Under the pieces are notes generated by a model. The model made no database searches and had not been told where the DNA came from. It saw nothing but the letters and a program-made list of their open reading frames with translations. This document shows, piece after piece, positions 16,638 to 25,530 of a stretch of 42,824 nucleotides of DNA (its first letter is position 1; the number at the start of each line of letters is the position of its first letter). The position numbers and the translations under genes were made by a program. This DNA comes from Xanthobacteraceae bacterium (GTDB lineage Bacteria > Pseudomonadota > Alphaproteobacteria > Rhizobiales > Xanthobacteraceae), in the NCBI GenBank assembly GCA_028282095.1, contig JANQIP010000108.1:1-42824 (forward strand). The letters run 5' to 3'.

Positions 16638-17576
16638 TCAGGCACCGCGATGGCTGCCGATCGACGCGTTGAAAGCGTCCCACACCAGCTTCCCGGCGGC
16701 AACGTCTTCGCAGGCCATGCCAACGGAATCGAAAACGACGGTGTTGCCCGGCTCAATCATCTTGCTGCCCGCTATGACCTCGCCGACTTCCGCAAAAATC
16801 GCCGCGCCCGCGCCGCGTATATTGCCGGACTCCGCTGCCGTTCCACTTCGAGATTCCACCACAACGACATTTGTCATCGCCTCGTCGTCGAGCTCGCGGC
16901 CATCGACCGAGTTCCAGCCTACCGCGGCGACGACGGCGCCTTTTTTCAGCCAAGCGCCGCGCAAGATCGGGGTCTTGCTTGCCGTTGCCGTCACAATGAC
17001 GTCGGCATCCAGAGCCGCCTGTTCCGCGGACAAGGCTCGCGCGCCAACCTCCTGCGCAAAAGTTGCTGCCTTTTCCGTCGACCGTCCCCAAACCCTGATT
17101 TCATCGAACGTGCACACCTGTGTCATCGCTTCGATGTGGGCGCGAGCCTGAACGCCGGTGCCGAAGACAGAAAGGACACGAGGTCTACCGTTGATCAGCG
17201 TCTTCACAACGGCTGCGGAAACCGCCGCCGTCCGCATCTCGGTAATCAGCCGACCGTCCATGATGACCAGCGGTTCGCCGGTCTCCGGATCGAAGAGCTG
17301 GATCACTGCAAGATGAGTCGGCAACCCTCGATCTGCATTGCGCGGATAGAAGGTCACCATCTTCAGGCCGACGGCCTCGCCGACAGCCGGCATGGCGCCA
17401 AAGAAGCCACCATGCTCAGTCACTGGGATCATCTGCCGATCGGGCTGCTTGATTCTTCCTTCAGAATAGGCAACCAGCGTTCGTTCCATGGCCGGAATGA
17501 GCTGACCCATCGTCAGATACTGGCCGACCATGGCCGCGCTAAGGAACGGTGGTGTGACGCTTTGTTCGCTGGACAT
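16638..17576 (-). CDS. Ornithine cyclodeaminase / mu-crystallin family (probable ketimine reductase)
   Basis: A 312-residue NAD(P)-dependent enzyme of the ornithine cyclodeaminase/mu-crystallin family. The dimerisation part carries FYPRNADRGLPTHLAVIQLFDPETGEPLVIMDGRLITEMRTAA, in which the family substrate-contact residues lie; the Rossmann domain begins RVLSVFGTGVQARAH. Family members cyclise ornithine or lysine, or reduce cyclic ketimines such as piperideine-2-carboxylate. Beside AmaA- and AmaB-like genes, ketimine reduction to L-pipecolate is the best guess. ATG 17576 has GGAG seven bases upstream; ATG 17585 is also possible, and the frame running to 17720 crosses the 38-bp regulatory element and is unlikely. 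Confidence 0.85.
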   Translation of the reverse strand: MSSEQSVTPPFLSAAMVGQYLTMGQLIPAMERTLVAYSEGRIKQPDRQMIPVTEHGGFFGAMPAVGEAVGLKMVTFYPRNADRGLPTHLAVIQLFDPETGEPLVIMDGRLITEMRTAAVSAAVVKTLINGRPRVLSVFGTGVQARAHIEAMTQVCTFDEIRVWGRSTEKAATFAQEVGARALSAEQAALDADVIVTATASKTPILRGAWLKKGAVVAAVGWNSVDGRELDDEAMTNVVVVESRSGTAAESGNIRGAGAAIFAEVGEVIAGSKMIEPGNTVVFDSVGMACEDVAAGKLVWDAFNASIGSHRGA

Positions 17577-17634
17577 GGTCTCCATCCACTCGCCTGGTGG
17601 CCGCGGTCCGGCCTCGTTCAATAGCGGAAGGCTT

Positions 17635-17672
17635 GTGCCATTATATATAACATATGTTTCTAAATTAGGCAC
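17635..17672 (-). promoter_or_regulatory. 38-bp inverted-repeat element upstream of cyclodeaminase-family gene
   Basis: Plus-strand left arm GTGCCATTA (17635-17643), right arm ATTAGGCAC (17664-17672), offset 29 bases, centre AACATATGTT. By hand, 24 of 38 positions equal the copy at 11764-11801. It lies 58 bases upstream of the chosen start at 17576. Confidence 0.65.
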
Positions 17673-17934
17673 ATACCCAAATCTTTGCAAGCCACAAACG
17701 ATGGCGCATGCCGCGGTCACAATCGGCCGTGCCCCTTTGCGCGCTTGCGTGACCGGTTCAGCTCTTTCAGCTTGATCACTTCATCTCACACAAGCCAGCG
17801 TCGGCGGTATCGCGCCATGCAACCTCTTTCGCCGGTACTTTCGGTCGCCGAGCACGCACCATAACCTGCCTCGAGCAGTTTATGTGCCGGCATTCAATCG
17901 ACCGGGTAAGCCAACCAGACGCATTATTGAATGT

Positions 17935-17972
17935 GTGTTGTTAATTAGAACATATATTTTATATATTGACAC
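17935..17972 (+). promoter_or_regulatory. 38-bp inverted-repeat element upstream of FAD oxidase gene
   Basis: Left arm GTGTTGTTA (weaker), right arm TATTGACAC (17964-17972, identical to the 11793 arm), centre GAACATATATTTT like the 17651 centre. The arm offset is again 29. It ends 96 bases before ATG 18069. The region between the two divergent genes (17577-18068) otherwise holds nothing recognisable. Confidence 0.62.
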
Positions 17973-18068
17973 AAAAGCTGATTTCATGCAGTCTCGAAAG
18001 ACGTAGAATATGGTGATGCTTCCCGATGTCTGGGAGAGGTTTGCGACGCGTGCAGGGGCGATGAGGCC

Positions 18069-19340
18069 ATGAGAAAAGGAGCCCCGATCTCGCTTTGGGA
18101 CACGTCCGCGGAGGAGCCCGACTATTCCTCCCCCATGAACGGCGACGTCGTCACAGATCTCGCGGTCGTCGGCGGCGGCTTCACCGGGCTCTCGACGGCG
18201 CTGCATGCGGCCCAGCGCGGAATTGAATGCCACTTGCTGGAGGCGCGGCATATCGGCTACGGCGGGTCGGGCCGCAATGTCGGCTTGGTCAATGCAGGCC
18301 TCTGGCTGCCGCCGCAGGACGTGCGCGCCAAGCTGGGCGAAGCACGCGGCGCGGCTCTCATCGAGCTTCTGGGCGCGGCTCCCGCCTACGTGTTCTCGCT
18401 CATCGACCGTTACCAGATCCGCTGCGAAGCCACCCGTAACGGCACGATCCACGCCGCCCACTCACCAAGAGGTTACGACGACCTCGCACGTCGCGCCGAG
18501 GAGTGGCGCCGCCTTGGCGCACCCGTCGAACTGCTGTCGCGTCAGGAGGCTGCCGAGAAGATCGGGAGCTCAGCCTTCTATGGCGGGCTGCTCGATCGCC
18601 GGGCGGGAATCATCAATCCGATGGGATATGTTCGCGGACTGGCACGCGCCGCGCTGGCCGAGGGCGCGACGATTACGACCGGTGCAACAGCGACGGGGCT
18701 GCGCCGCGAAGACACGAAATGGATCGTCGAGACGGACCGCGGCACGGTGACAGCGAAATCGGTCGTGTTGGGAACGAACGCGTATTCGGACGATCTGTGG
18801 CCCGGGCTGAAAGACATCTTCACCGAAATCCACTTCTTCCAACTCGCCACCGAACCTCTCGGCGACCGCGCCAGCGGCATTCTGAGCGGAGGTCAGGGGC
18901 TTTGGGACACAGGCCTGATCATGTTCTCGCTGCGGCGCGACGCATTCGGAAGGCTCATCATTGGATCCATGGGCAAGGCGATCGGTGGCACGGCCGGCCT
19001 GTCGCGCCGCTGGGCCGCTCGCACGCTTCGTCGCCTTTTCCCGAAACTGGGGGACGTGAAGTTCGAAGCGGCCTGGCACGGCCCGATCGCCCTCACACCC
19101 GATCATCTGCCGCGCATTTTCCGGTTGGACGAACGGCTCTACACGCCGATCGGCTACAACGGCCGCGGCATCACGCCTGGCACCGTTTTTGGCAAGGCCA
19201 TGGCCGAACTGCTTTCGGGCGGGCGGGAAGCCGATCTGCCGCTTGCGATCACCGATGTGAAGCCGGCCTGGGGACGCGTCCTGATGTCTAGGCTGTATCA
19301 ATCGGTCTTCACGGCCAATCAGCTCGCGAAGAGCTTTTAG
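18069..19340 (+). CDS. FAD-dependent amine/amino acid oxidase, AmaA (L-pipecolate oxidase)-like
   Basis: A 423-residue DAO-family flavoprotein. The N-terminal FAD motif VVGGGFTGLSTALHAAQRGIECHLLEA (about residues 37-62) is followed by GYGGSGRNVGLVNAGLW, the typical second FAD contact. The C-terminus has the closing flavin motif GYNGRGITPGTVFGKAMAELLSG. The family includes glutamylputrescine oxidase PuuB, glycine oxidases and Pseudomonas AmaA, which oxidises L-pipecolate to piperideine-6-carboxylate. The ALDH7-type gene next door points to AmaA (P. putida amaA and amaB are neighbours). Start ATG 18069 follows GAGG. Substrate assignment is inferred from context; the family is certain. Confidence 0.82.
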   Translation: MRKGAPISLWDTSAEEPDYSSPMNGDVVTDLAVVGGGFTGLSTALHAAQRGIECHLLEARHIGYGGSGRNVGLVNAGLWLPPQDVRAKLGEARGAALIELLGAAPAYVFSLIDRYQIRCEATRNGTIHAAHSPRGYDDLARRAEEWRRLGAPVELLSRQEAAEKIGSSAFYGGLLDRRAGIINPMGYVRGLARAALAEGATITTGATATGLRREDTKWIVETDRGTVTAKSVVLGTNAYSDDLWPGLKDIFTEIHFFQLATEPLGDRASGILSGGQGLWDTGLIMFSLRRDAFGRLIIGSMGKAIGGTAGLSRRWAARTLRRLFPKLGDVKFEAAWHGPIALTPDHLPRIFRLDERLYTPIGYNGRGITPGTVFGKAMAELLSGGREADLPLAITDVKPAWGRVLMSRLYQSVFTANQLAKSF

Positions 19341-19465
19341 ATTATACACCGTCATGACACAGGCCCGAAATTGCATTGCCGCACGATTTGGCGGCGCGCC
19401 GCAGCTTCCTGCGGCAAACAACTTCGGTGCAATCGCGGCATGGCCACGATGGAGGAGACGAGGAC

Positions 19466-20965
19466 ATGACGTATGAGAGCATACTCGCGGCTGCCGGTCT
19501 AAAGGCGGCGGAACTCGCCGCCGGATCCCTTTCCGTCCGCACGCCCGTGGACGGGGCGGAGATCGCCCGCCTACGAACTCACACCCCGGATCAGGTTCGC
19601 GGCATGATCGCGTTGGCGACCGCGAGCTTCGAGGCGTGGCGCTGCGTGCCGGCGCCGCGCCGTGGTGAACTCGTTCGTCTGCTTGGCGAGGAGCTGCGAA
19701 CGGAAAAGGACAATCTCGGCCGACTGGTCTCTTTGGAGTGCGGCAAGATCCTTCAAGAGGGCTTAGGCGAAGTACAGGAGATGATCGACATTTGCGACTT
19801 CGCGGTCGGTTTGTCTCGCCAGCTTTACGGGCTCACGATCGCCTCGGAACGTCCCGGCCATACGATGCGCGAAACCTGGCATCCGATGGGTGTTTGCGGG
19901 ATCATCACCTCGTTCAATTTTCCCGTTGCGCCGTGGAGCTGGAACGCGGCGCTCGCGCTCGTTTGTGGTGATCCCGTGATTTGGAAGCCATCGGAGAAGA
20001 CGCCGCTTTCGGCGTTGGCCACGCAGAGGATCTGCGAGCGCGCCCTGGCACGTTTCGGGGATGCGCCCGACGGCCTGATCCAGGTCGTCATCGGCGAGCG
20101 GGACATCGGGGAGGTCTTGGCCGACAGCCGCGAAGTCGCCATCGTTTCCGCGACCGGCTCCACTCGCATGGGCCGTGCCGTGGCGGTAAGGGTCACGGAA
20201 CGGTTTGGCCGCTGCATTCTCGAACTCGGCGGCAACAACGCCATGATCGTCGCGCCCTCGGCCGATCAGGAAATGGCGCTCAGAGCCATCGTTTTCTCTG
20301 CGGTCGGGACGGCGGGGCAACGCTGCACGAGCCTGCGCCGGCTGATCGTTCACGAGGACATTTACGATCAACTGCTTCCAAGATTGAAGAGAGCCTATGA
20401 CAATCTCTCCGTCGGCAGTCCCTTGACGGAGGGAGTCCTCGTCGGCCCGCTCATCGATAAGGCTGCTTTCGACGGCATGGAGCAGGCGCTCGAGCGGGCC
20501 AAGTCAGACGGCGGCCAGGTCCATGGCGGCGGGCGAGCACTGATGGAGACCTATCCGAACGCCTACTACGTCAACCCGGCGATCGTCGAAATGCCGGATC
20601 AGACCGAGATTGTCGCCAACGAGACTTTTGCGCCGATCCTTTATGTCCTCAAGTACCGGGACCTCGACGCGGCCATTGCCACCCAAAACGACGTGCCTCA
20701 GGGGCTGTCGTCCTCCATCTTTTCGACCGATGTTCGTGAAACGGAGCAGTTTCTTTCGGCCAGCGGATCCGATTGCGGCATCGCCAATGTCAATGTCGGT
20801 CCTTCGGGCGCAGAAATTGGCGGCGCGTTCGGCGGTGAAAAGGAAACCGGCGGCGGACGAGAATCGGGGACCGATGCTTGGAAAGGCTACATGCGCCGTC
20901 AAACGAATACGATCAACTATTCCAGCGACCTTCCACTCTCACAGGGCATTAAGTTCGAAATCTAG
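19466..20965 (+). CDS. ALDH7-type aldehyde dehydrogenase, AmaB-like (aminoadipate semialdehyde dehydrogenase)
   Basis: A 499-residue NAD-dependent aldehyde dehydrogenase. ALDH7 marks are clear: GICGIITSFNFPVAPW-type cofactor entry, WKPSEKTPLSALAT, ELGGNNAMIV with the general base Glu (E253), GTAGQRCTSLRRL with the catalytic Cys (C287), and the C-terminal GAEIGGAFGGEKETGGGRESG signature of alpha-aminoadipate semialdehyde (piperideine-6-carboxylate) dehydrogenases. The product would be 2-aminoadipate. ATG 19466 has GGAGGAGACGAGG just upstream, so I prefer it to the open frame from 19376. Separated from the oxidase by 125 bases and probably cotranscribed with it. Confidence 0.88.
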   Translation: MTYESILAAAGLKAAELAAGSLSVRTPVDGAEIARLRTHTPDQVRGMIALATASFEAWRCVPAPRRGELVRLLGEELRTEKDNLGRLVSLECGKILQEGLGEVQEMIDICDFAVGLSRQLYGLTIASERPGHTMRETWHPMGVCGIITSFNFPVAPWSWNAALALVCGDPVIWKPSEKTPLSALATQRICERALARFGDAPDGLIQVVIGERDIGEVLADSREVAIVSATGSTRMGRAVAVRVTERFGRCILELGGNNAMIVAPSADQEMALRAIVFSAVGTAGQRCTSLRRLIVHEDIYDQLLPRLKRAYDNLSVGSPLTEGVLVGPLIDKAAFDGMEQALERAKSDGGQVHGGGRALMETYPNAYYVNPAIVEMPDQTEIVANETFAPILYVLKYRDLDAAIATQNDVPQGLSSSIFSTDVRETEQFLSASGSDCGIANVNVGPSGAEIGGAFGGEKETGGGRESGTDAWKGYMRRQTNTINYSSDLPLSQGIKFEI

Positions 20966-21186
20966 TGACGCGGCGCCAACGCTTGAGCCCGTCTCATTGT
21001 GTTGGTGCCGCATCACAAAGCATCGGATGAGCTAGTGTTTCGGGCTGACGGTCCGGGGGCGGACCGTCAGAGAAGGAAACACTAGAGTGCGATCCATTTA
21101 GGTTGAATCGATCGCGCTCTGTTTCTCTTTGTTCTGTCGCATGATCTTGTCCGAAAAGTCTGCAACTTTTCGGGATCATGCTCTGG
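20963..21186 (+). repeat. Composite repeat module B-C-D-A, copy 1
   Basis: Four elements in a row: B (20963-21017), C (arms CTGACGGTCCG and CGGACCGTCAG, about 21032-21086), D (GAGTGCGATCCATTTAGG... to ATCGATCGCGCTCT, about 21084-21121), then A (21138-21184). The same order and orientation recur at 25311-25530. No open frame of note lies inside. Confidence 0.85.
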
Positions 21187-21847
21187 CAGGTTGCCGCAGT
21201 TGGTCTTGCGCAGCGCTCGATGCCTCAACACCCGTCGAGCAAAAGCACGATGGCGCGGGGGGTCGACGCTCGCGTTAAGGGCCTTTCTCGGATGTTGATC
21301 CAGTACAGTTGACCTTCGCCAACTTGCCCTCACCCGGCGCAACCGCCGCCGTAGCAGCCCTCGCGGATCACCCCGGCCATGCGATGCAAACAATGGCGCA
21401 TTCTTGCGAGCCAGCTTGTTTGCGTCAGCGACACTCGACCCGAAGTGTCTCCCCGAAGGAGCAACGAACAGGCGCAACGGGGCCTTCGACTGGATTTCAA
21501 GGCTCACCCCAGAGCATGATCTCGAAAAGCTGGCGGATTGTGGCGGGGCGCCGGGACTGTCAACGGCGCCGGTCGTGACGGCCGGTGGGGCGGCCAGAGT
21601 CTGTTGTCGGATGCAGGCCGTTCGGGCTTTTTGTCGGGTGAAGATCATCCGGGGGCTTGCGTGCGTTTCATGCACGCCTTCGACGCTTGCGCGCGATTCC
21701 TTCCGATCGAGCGCGTGGCGCTGCGTTTTTTTTCTGTCTTCTCGTATGACCTTGTCCGAAAAATGTGGCATCTCGTTGCGTGCTATCCTGGCATTGCTAT
21801 GACTGCTCTGGCACGAGTGTCCCACCGCTCCGCAACCCGTTCCCACA
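21187..21847. other. Intergenic stretch with decayed repeats, no recognised gene
   Basis: The 660 bases between the repeat module and the S1 protease hold open frames on both strands with low-complexity Arg/Ser-rich translations and no recognisable domain. Degenerate traces of repeat A occur near 21513-21535 (GAGCATGATCTCGAAAAGC) and 21743-21765 (ATGACCTTGTCCGAAAAA). The stretch is probably repeat debris around an insertion boundary. Confidence 0.5.
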
Positions 21848-22789
21848 CTAAGCAATGCCGAGCTCGACCAACACCTCACGACGGTCCGAGAGCTTAGATC
21901 GCATGTCTTCGATGATGCTGTCGATGCGGACGCCCTGGTTATTGATCCATTTGCCGCCACTCTTTTCACCGCCAGCGTGATGCAACGCCACCAGTTGCCA
22001 TTGATTGTCGAATACCGGCGAGCCCGATGAGCCGTGCTGCGTATCGGCCTCATAACGAACGAAGTGCTCAAACAACTTGTGGAGCCCATTATTCTGCAAA
22101 GCGATTTCCTTGTGCCGACCACGCGGATGCTGGATCACGTTAAAGCGCTGCTCCTTATGAAATTGCGGCGATTCATTCAATGGAATAAACCCCCACTTCT
22201 GACCCGGTATTGCGTTGCTGTCGGCTGGCGGCATGGGTTTGAGACGAACCACGGTATAATCCAAGGCATCATAGGTATGAAACAACGCGTCCGGATCGGG
22301 CAAATAAGATTCGGTCGGTTGCGAAAAACCTTGCGGACCGCGCTGATAATTGAACTCTATCCGGACTTTTCTGTTGAACTCGGTATTCGGAATGACATGA
22401 TTGTTGGTAAGAAACAGGCTCGGAGAAATCAGAAAACCCGTTCCCCAACCGTCCCCTGGCGCCAGGCCTCTCGCGCTCTTGGTCAACACGACTCGCGCCA
22501 CCGAGCGCTGCATCTGCACGCCCTTCTCCAGGAACCACACAGGAAGCAGATCATTCCCATTGATCATGCGCTCTAGTCCGTCGCTATCGCCCAAATCATC
22601 TAACGAGACCTCGTTGCCGGGCCCATAAGCGAAGTCCTTGGTGTCCATTGTTGGCGGCTTTCTTTCCAGTGCCTCAATGGAGGCCGCCACCAAAGAAAGT
22701 TCACCCCCCTCCGATGGCATGCCGCTTTCGGAAAATGACCTGCCTGCCGCACGGAGCTCGCTGGCCAACTCGTGGATACTCTTGCCCAT
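21848..22789 (-). CDS. Trypsin-like serine protease (S1/V8 type), no signal peptide
   Basis: A 313-residue protein. Residues 1-100 are a helical lead with MGKSIHELASELRAAGRSFSE and later LLPVWFLEKGVQMQRSVARV. The protease domain (about 113-300) has an intact triad: H131 in LTNNHV, D177 in ALDYTVV, S255 in GSSGSPVFD. It resembles the middle domain of the 894-residue protein at 31425, including the pre-domain motif LPVxFLxxGVxxxRxV. No signal peptide or membrane segment is seen, so it probably acts in the cytosol. Proteases of this layout occur as modules of bacterial conflict systems (family knowledge, general). Start ATG 22789 has AGGAGGAC upstream. It is downstream of the subtilase on the same strand but 467 bases away. 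Target unknown. Confidence 0.85.
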   Translation of the reverse strand: MGKSIHELASELRAAGRSFSESGMPSEGGELSLVAASIEALERKPPTMDTKDFAYGPGNEVSLDDLGDSDGLERMINGNDLLPVWFLEKGVQMQRSVARVVLTKSARGLAPGDGWGTGFLISPSLFLTNNHVIPNTEFNRKVRIEFNYQRGPQGFSQPTESYLPDPDALFHTYDALDYTVVRLKPMPPADSNAIPGQKWGFIPLNESPQFHKEQRFNVIQHPRGRHKEIALQNNGLHKLFEHFVRYEADTQHGSSGSPVFDNQWQLVALHHAGGEKSGGKWINNQGVRIDSIIEDMRSKLSDRREVLVELGIA

Positions 22790-23256
22790 GATTGTCCTCC
22801 TCCTCTCGTCTGATTGTCATCGTTTGAATCGGATCTATAAGAGCTGCACCGCTGTATTTCGGCTCCCCGCGCGCAGGGGCCAACGCACCAAGCATGTCAA
22901 TCGCAAGGCATTGGAGTCAGCAAACCTACTGATACCTCTGCAGCTGCGCAACCATGGCCCGGCAGACAAAGGCCGCGCTTTTCCTTTCGGATTTTACGCA
23001 TATAATAGCTTTCGCTTTTGGATCTTCCGCCCAGAACGCGAAGAACAGACCCCACTATATAAGGTCACTGCAAGGCCGGGCGACGTAACAATAACGCGAT
23101 AGATTCAGCAGTCATCAGTCAGCCCATAGGTCGTCAAGACTTTTTGAGAATTCCGCACGACGACATTCGCAAAATTGTGATTAACGGTTACAGGGCATGT
23201 TAAGGCGTTTCTCCAAACCGAAGCGCTGTCAATCAGCCATGATATTGGGTCGGCAA
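22790..23256. other. Spacer between the two protease genes
   Basis: No gene recognised. The middle part (about 22990-23070) is AT-rich with TATAATAG and TATATAAGG-like stretches that could carry the S1 protease promoter on the minus strand. I see no clear operator or terminator. Confidence 0.4.
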
Positions 23257-24885
23257 TCAAGAGCCCGCGATGAACTCCCGAAGGGCGGAGCGGTGTCGAA
23301 GCGCCGCCGCCAATCGCAGCCCAGGTCGTTCCTCTTCGCAAGCGACCGTTTCAAGGCCCCGGCTTTCGGCGGCCTTTCGGCGTGCCCCGTTCCGATAGGC
23401 CATCCACAGCAACTCTGCCGCAAAAGGCTCCAGACCGACATCGAAATCCACTTCCGCTTTTGGGTCATAATCTCTGAGATGCTGTCGGAATACGGTGGCA
23501 GTGCTTTGCACGGGCTCGGTATCGACCTTTGCAAGCGTCGTCTCAATAGCTGCCGGCAGCCCCCAGCCGAGCAGCTTTTCTGCATCGACAAGACCGGCCC
23601 CAAGATCATCCGCATCATCCCAGACTGAGGGCTTTTGCAGACCCGCGGTCACGGCACGCGTGAACATCGCCTGGACGGTGGTGCCGGCATCCTCCGCTAT
23701 GCGAGCAAGCGCCGCCCGTCCACCGTGATGGGCGACCCAGAGCGCGGCAATGCCGGCGACGAGACTGGTCGCTAGAGTCGTGCCCTGGCTTGCACCCGCG
23801 GTGTCATTGGGTGCAGAAGCCTCCCGCTTCTGTGCCCCCCAGACATTCTCTCCGGGCGCCGAAACTGTAACCGCCGGGCCGCGACCGGTCTTCGCCCAAG
23901 GCCGGAGATCGGCGGCAAGCGCCGCCACCGCACAGCAAAGCCCCTGCCGAGCATAAGCGGCCGGGAAGACGACCGCCGGCCAGCAATTGCCCGCGGCGCA
24001 TACGACCACGACGCCGGACGCCACCGCCTCGCGCAGCGCCTTCTCGACCGACGAGACACGGGTCGGCCCACCGAGCGCCATTGCGATGACGCCGCAGCCC
24101 TGGGTCACGGCGTGGCGGATCGCCCGCGGGATCGTTGTCTGCCGAAAGCTTACCACCGACTTGATTGCCCGGATTGGCAGAATGGATGCTTCCGGCGCGG
24201 AGCCGGTGATGCTTCCGGGGCCGGCGGTGTCGCCCTGCGGATCGGCGTCGCCGCGGCTCGCGATGACGCTGCTGACGAGCGTGCCGTGACCCGGCTGGAG
24301 AAGGAAGCCCTCGGAGAAGCGATCATGGGCATCGAAACCGCCCTCCACCAAGTTGAGCTGCCCTGCCTTGACGATCGAACCGGCGAGTTCGGTGTGGTCA
24401 GAATATCCGGTGTCGATCACAGCAACGGTGACGCCCGCGCCCCGGGACTGCTGCCAAGCCGAAACGCTGCCAATCAGCGGATGCACCCAGCCCATCGGAA
24501 GATCTTCGTTCCGCGGGGTCTCGCAGAACCTCGCGAAACTCTCCTCATCCGCTGCAGCGACGGCGCCGCCGGAGATCGAGTCGACGAGAACGGGTGTCGC
24601 CTCCTCCGCCTTGAGGTCTTCGCGAAGTGCCCTGGCGAAGTCGAAGCTCTCAGGCTCGCGCCCCAAGCTGCGCAATTGCGGGAACTCGGCAAAGAAAAAG
24701 CGGTCTGAGCCGTCCTCGGCGAGCGCCGAGTTGACCCGGACCTCCACGCCAGGCACCGCGTCGGCAATCTCCGCCTTCACCTCGGCGCTGCTGCGAGCGG
24801 CACCAAATACCAGCTCGATCACCAGCGTTTCGTCCTCGGAGGGACATACGGGGGCCTGAAGCGGCGCCACAATGGCCTCGTTCAT
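23257..24885 (-). CDS. Subtilisin-like (S8) protein with Thr at the catalytic Ser position
   Basis: A 542-residue protein. Residues 1-130 have no recognised domain. The S8 domain spans about 150-385: D158 (AVIDTGYSDH), H200 (QPGHGTLVSSV), oxyanion Asn N300 (CAAGNCWPAV), and the last motif reads QGTTLATSLVAG, where GTSxA is expected. T370 therefore replaces the nucleophile Ser; the codon is ACT. Residues 440-542 form an extra C-terminal region ending in an Arg-rich helix. No signal peptide is visible, unlike most secreted subtilases. ATG 24885 with GAGGAGC upstream is chosen over the open frame from 25020. It may be a weak threonine protease or a binding-only pseudoprotease. On the same strand as the S1 protease and divergent from the lytic genes at 26360. 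Confidence 0.85.
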   Translation of the reverse strand: MNEAIVAPLQAPVCPSEDETLVIELVFGAARSSAEVKAEIADAVPGVEVRVNSALAEDGSDRFFFAEFPQLRSLGREPESFDFARALREDLKAEEATPVLVDSISGGAVAAADEESFARFCETPRNEDLPMGWVHPLIGSVSAWQQSRGAGVTVAVIDTGYSDHTELAGSIVKAGQLNLVEGGFDAHDRFSEGFLLQPGHGTLVSSVIASRGDADPQGDTAGPGSITGSAPEASILPIRAIKSVVSFRQTTIPRAIRHAVTQGCGVIAMALGGPTRVSSVEKALREAVASGVVVVCAAGNCWPAVVFPAAYARQGLCCAVAALAADLRPWAKTGRGPAVTVSAPGENVWGAQKREASAPNDTAGASQGTTLATSLVAGIAALWVAHHGGRAALARIAEDAGTTVQAMFTRAVTAGLQKPSVWDDADDLGAGLVDAEKLLGWGLPAAIETTLAKVDTEPVQSTATVFRQHLRDYDPKAEVDFDVGLEPFAAELLWMAYRNGARRKAAESRGLETVACEEERPGLRLAAALRHRSALREFIAGS

Positions 24886-25310
24886 GTTCTGCTCCTCGGT
24901 AAAGCGCGGGATCGGACGACGCCCGACGATGCCTTGCGGCAAACCTACGCTCGCCGATGTGGGCGAACGAAACCGTCTTGCTTCACTCAAACCCTCGCCT
25001 AATGCGTCGTGCCCTACCACGATAGCCTATCGCCAGAGAAAGAACAGCGGCTCTACCTTTTGCCCGATCACGAAATCGGAGGATCTCTGTTTCAAGCCGC
25101 CGCCGCGTGTTGAACGGATCACCAACAAACATTGAACGCGGGTCGAGGAACAAAAGCTTCGAACCCGATCATGCGCCGATTACGCTTCTCGTTAAGAAGT
25201 CCGCTCAAACAGCATTGTCGGGAACGCCAAGCGATCGACGATGCCCCCTCCTTTTGGTCCCCAGCGAACCAGACTTAAAGACCCTTCGGATGGTTAAAAA
25301 AGTCCTGCTC
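24886..25310. other. Upstream region of the subtilase gene
   Basis: I see no gene or clear regulatory motif in these 425 bases. Short open frames on the plus strand look like shadows of non-coding DNA. Confidence 0.4.
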
Positions 25311-25530
25311 GTGATGCGGCACCAACACAACGAGACGAGCTCAAGCGTTGGTGCCGCACCACAAAGCACCAGATTAGCTCGTGTTCCTTACCTGACGGTC
25401 TGGGATCGGACCGTCAGAGTCCGAACACTAGAGCGCGATCCATTCAGATTGAATCGATCGCACTCTATTTCTCTTTGTTTAGCCGAATGATCTTGTCCGA
25501 AAAGTCTGCCAACTTTTCGGGATCATGCTC
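25311..25530 (+). repeat. Composite repeat module B-C-D-A, copy 2
   Basis: Same element order as 20963-21186: B (GATGCGGCACCAAC...GTTGGTGCCGCACCA), C (CTGACGGTCTGGG and CGGACCGTCAG), D (GCGCGATCCATTCAG to ATCGATCGCACTCT) and A (about 25482-25530). The spacers between elements also align with copy 1, so the whole ~220 bp was duplicated or moved as a unit. The two copies bracket the S1 and S8 protease genes. Confidence 0.85.

Noticed and set aside
21082..22122. 346-codon minus-strand open frame overlapping the S1 protease end and repeat module
   Set aside because: It runs through repeats A and D and the protease in another frame; the translation is Arg/Ser-rich and unlike any family I know.
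20963..25530. The composite repeats as ends of an insertion sequence
   Set aside because: No transposase lies between them, the copies are in direct orientation, and no target-site duplication is evident.
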